A stretch of DNA of 64,000 nt, taken from contig VUYV01000157.1 of NCBI GenBank assembly GCA_008711295.1, positions 1,391,484 to 1,455,483 of the forward strand, written 5' to 3'. A program made the translations under genes and the position numbers. The notes beneath the pieces are model-generated. The model ran no database searches. It saw only the letters and a list, made by a program, of their open reading frames with translations, and was not told where the DNA came from. Source of the DNA: Anarhynchus alexandrinus (Eukaryota > Chordata > Aves > Charadriiformes > Charadriidae). The stretch's first letter is position 1, and each line of letters starts with the position of its first letter. This document shows, piece by piece, positions 63,863 to 64,000 of the stretch.

Positions 63863-64000
63863 TAAAAAGTTTCTGGGTGCTTATTCAATAAACTACCCCT
63901 TTTCTTGCTGTATCTTGGGGAAGTGAATTGAAAAGAACTTCACAACATGAAAAATTTTGCCTTTGATGTTCTCTTTTAGGTGATAATTATTTGTCCTCAT

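Larger units (their letters stand above)
63429..64000. other. Unique AT-rich end of window
   Basis: Contains the CTCF-core match at 63596-63607 and ATT-repeat tracts at 63803-63862 (both listed). No gene seen. Confidence 0.5.

Noticed and set aside
1..64000. CRISPR arrays, bacterial operons, tRNA or rRNA genes, phage-type systems
   Set aside because: No regularly spaced repeats, no compact gene arrays, and no tRNA or rRNA signatures were seen. Composition and repeats are those of a vertebrate nuclear genome.

Overview
The window looks like AT-rich, gene-poor nuclear DNA from a bird. The main clue is a set of CR1 LINE copies, several ending in the octamer-type tail ATTCTATGAT or its complement. 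They are found on both strands and range from about 45 bp stubs to a 1.15 kb copy with a reverse-transcriptase reading frame. A solo LTR of a layout common in avian ERVL-like elements supports this. CR1 also occurs in crocodilians and turtles, so 'bird' is an inference from tail sequence, low repeat density and LTR style. The species and the gene neighbourhood cannot be told from the sequence.

I find no convincing functional protein-coding gene, rRNA, tRNA or CRISPR array. No CpG island is apparent, since CpG is rare throughout. Nearly all open frames of 60-133 codons are what chance and repeats would give. The recognisable coding relic is the dead CR1 reverse transcriptase at 52.3-53.2 kb. 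Three other open regions are noted with low confidence: 22.47-22.85 kb (strong acceptor-like site, five cysteines), 27.28-27.72 kb minus (frames broken against each other, with a Cys/His cluster) and 59.62-60.02 kb (longest frame).

Layout: 1-4.7 kb is unique sequence with a perfect DR4 nuclear-receptor motif near 0.7 kb. CR1 lies at 4.75-5.05 kb, a solo LTR at 7.67-8.47 kb and a CR1 stub at 9.1 kb. From 9.3 to 35 kb the sequence is mostly unique and AT-rich, with small tandem and dispersed duplications; one is a 59 bp pair 972 bp apart at 14.85 and 15.82 kb. CR1 stubs lie at 35.3, 35.7 and 38.8 kb. Between 41 and 52 kb are several microsatellites (TAA, AG, a structured AGAAT/GGAAC pentamer array, AAAT). 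The long CR1 is at 52.07-53.22 kb and an older CR1 at 55.8-56.5 kb. A TTCCC array with G-quadruplex potential on the minus strand is at 58.4 kb. A CR1 3' end at 63.3 kb is followed by a CTCF-core match at 63.6 kb.

The window most likely represents a gene desert or a very long intron. No genes can be described as working together. I did not find a new biological system. The points most worth a follow-up are the DR4 site, the CTCF-core match, the 59 bp duplicate pair, the pentamer arrays and the possible decayed coding sequence at 27.3-27.7 kb.
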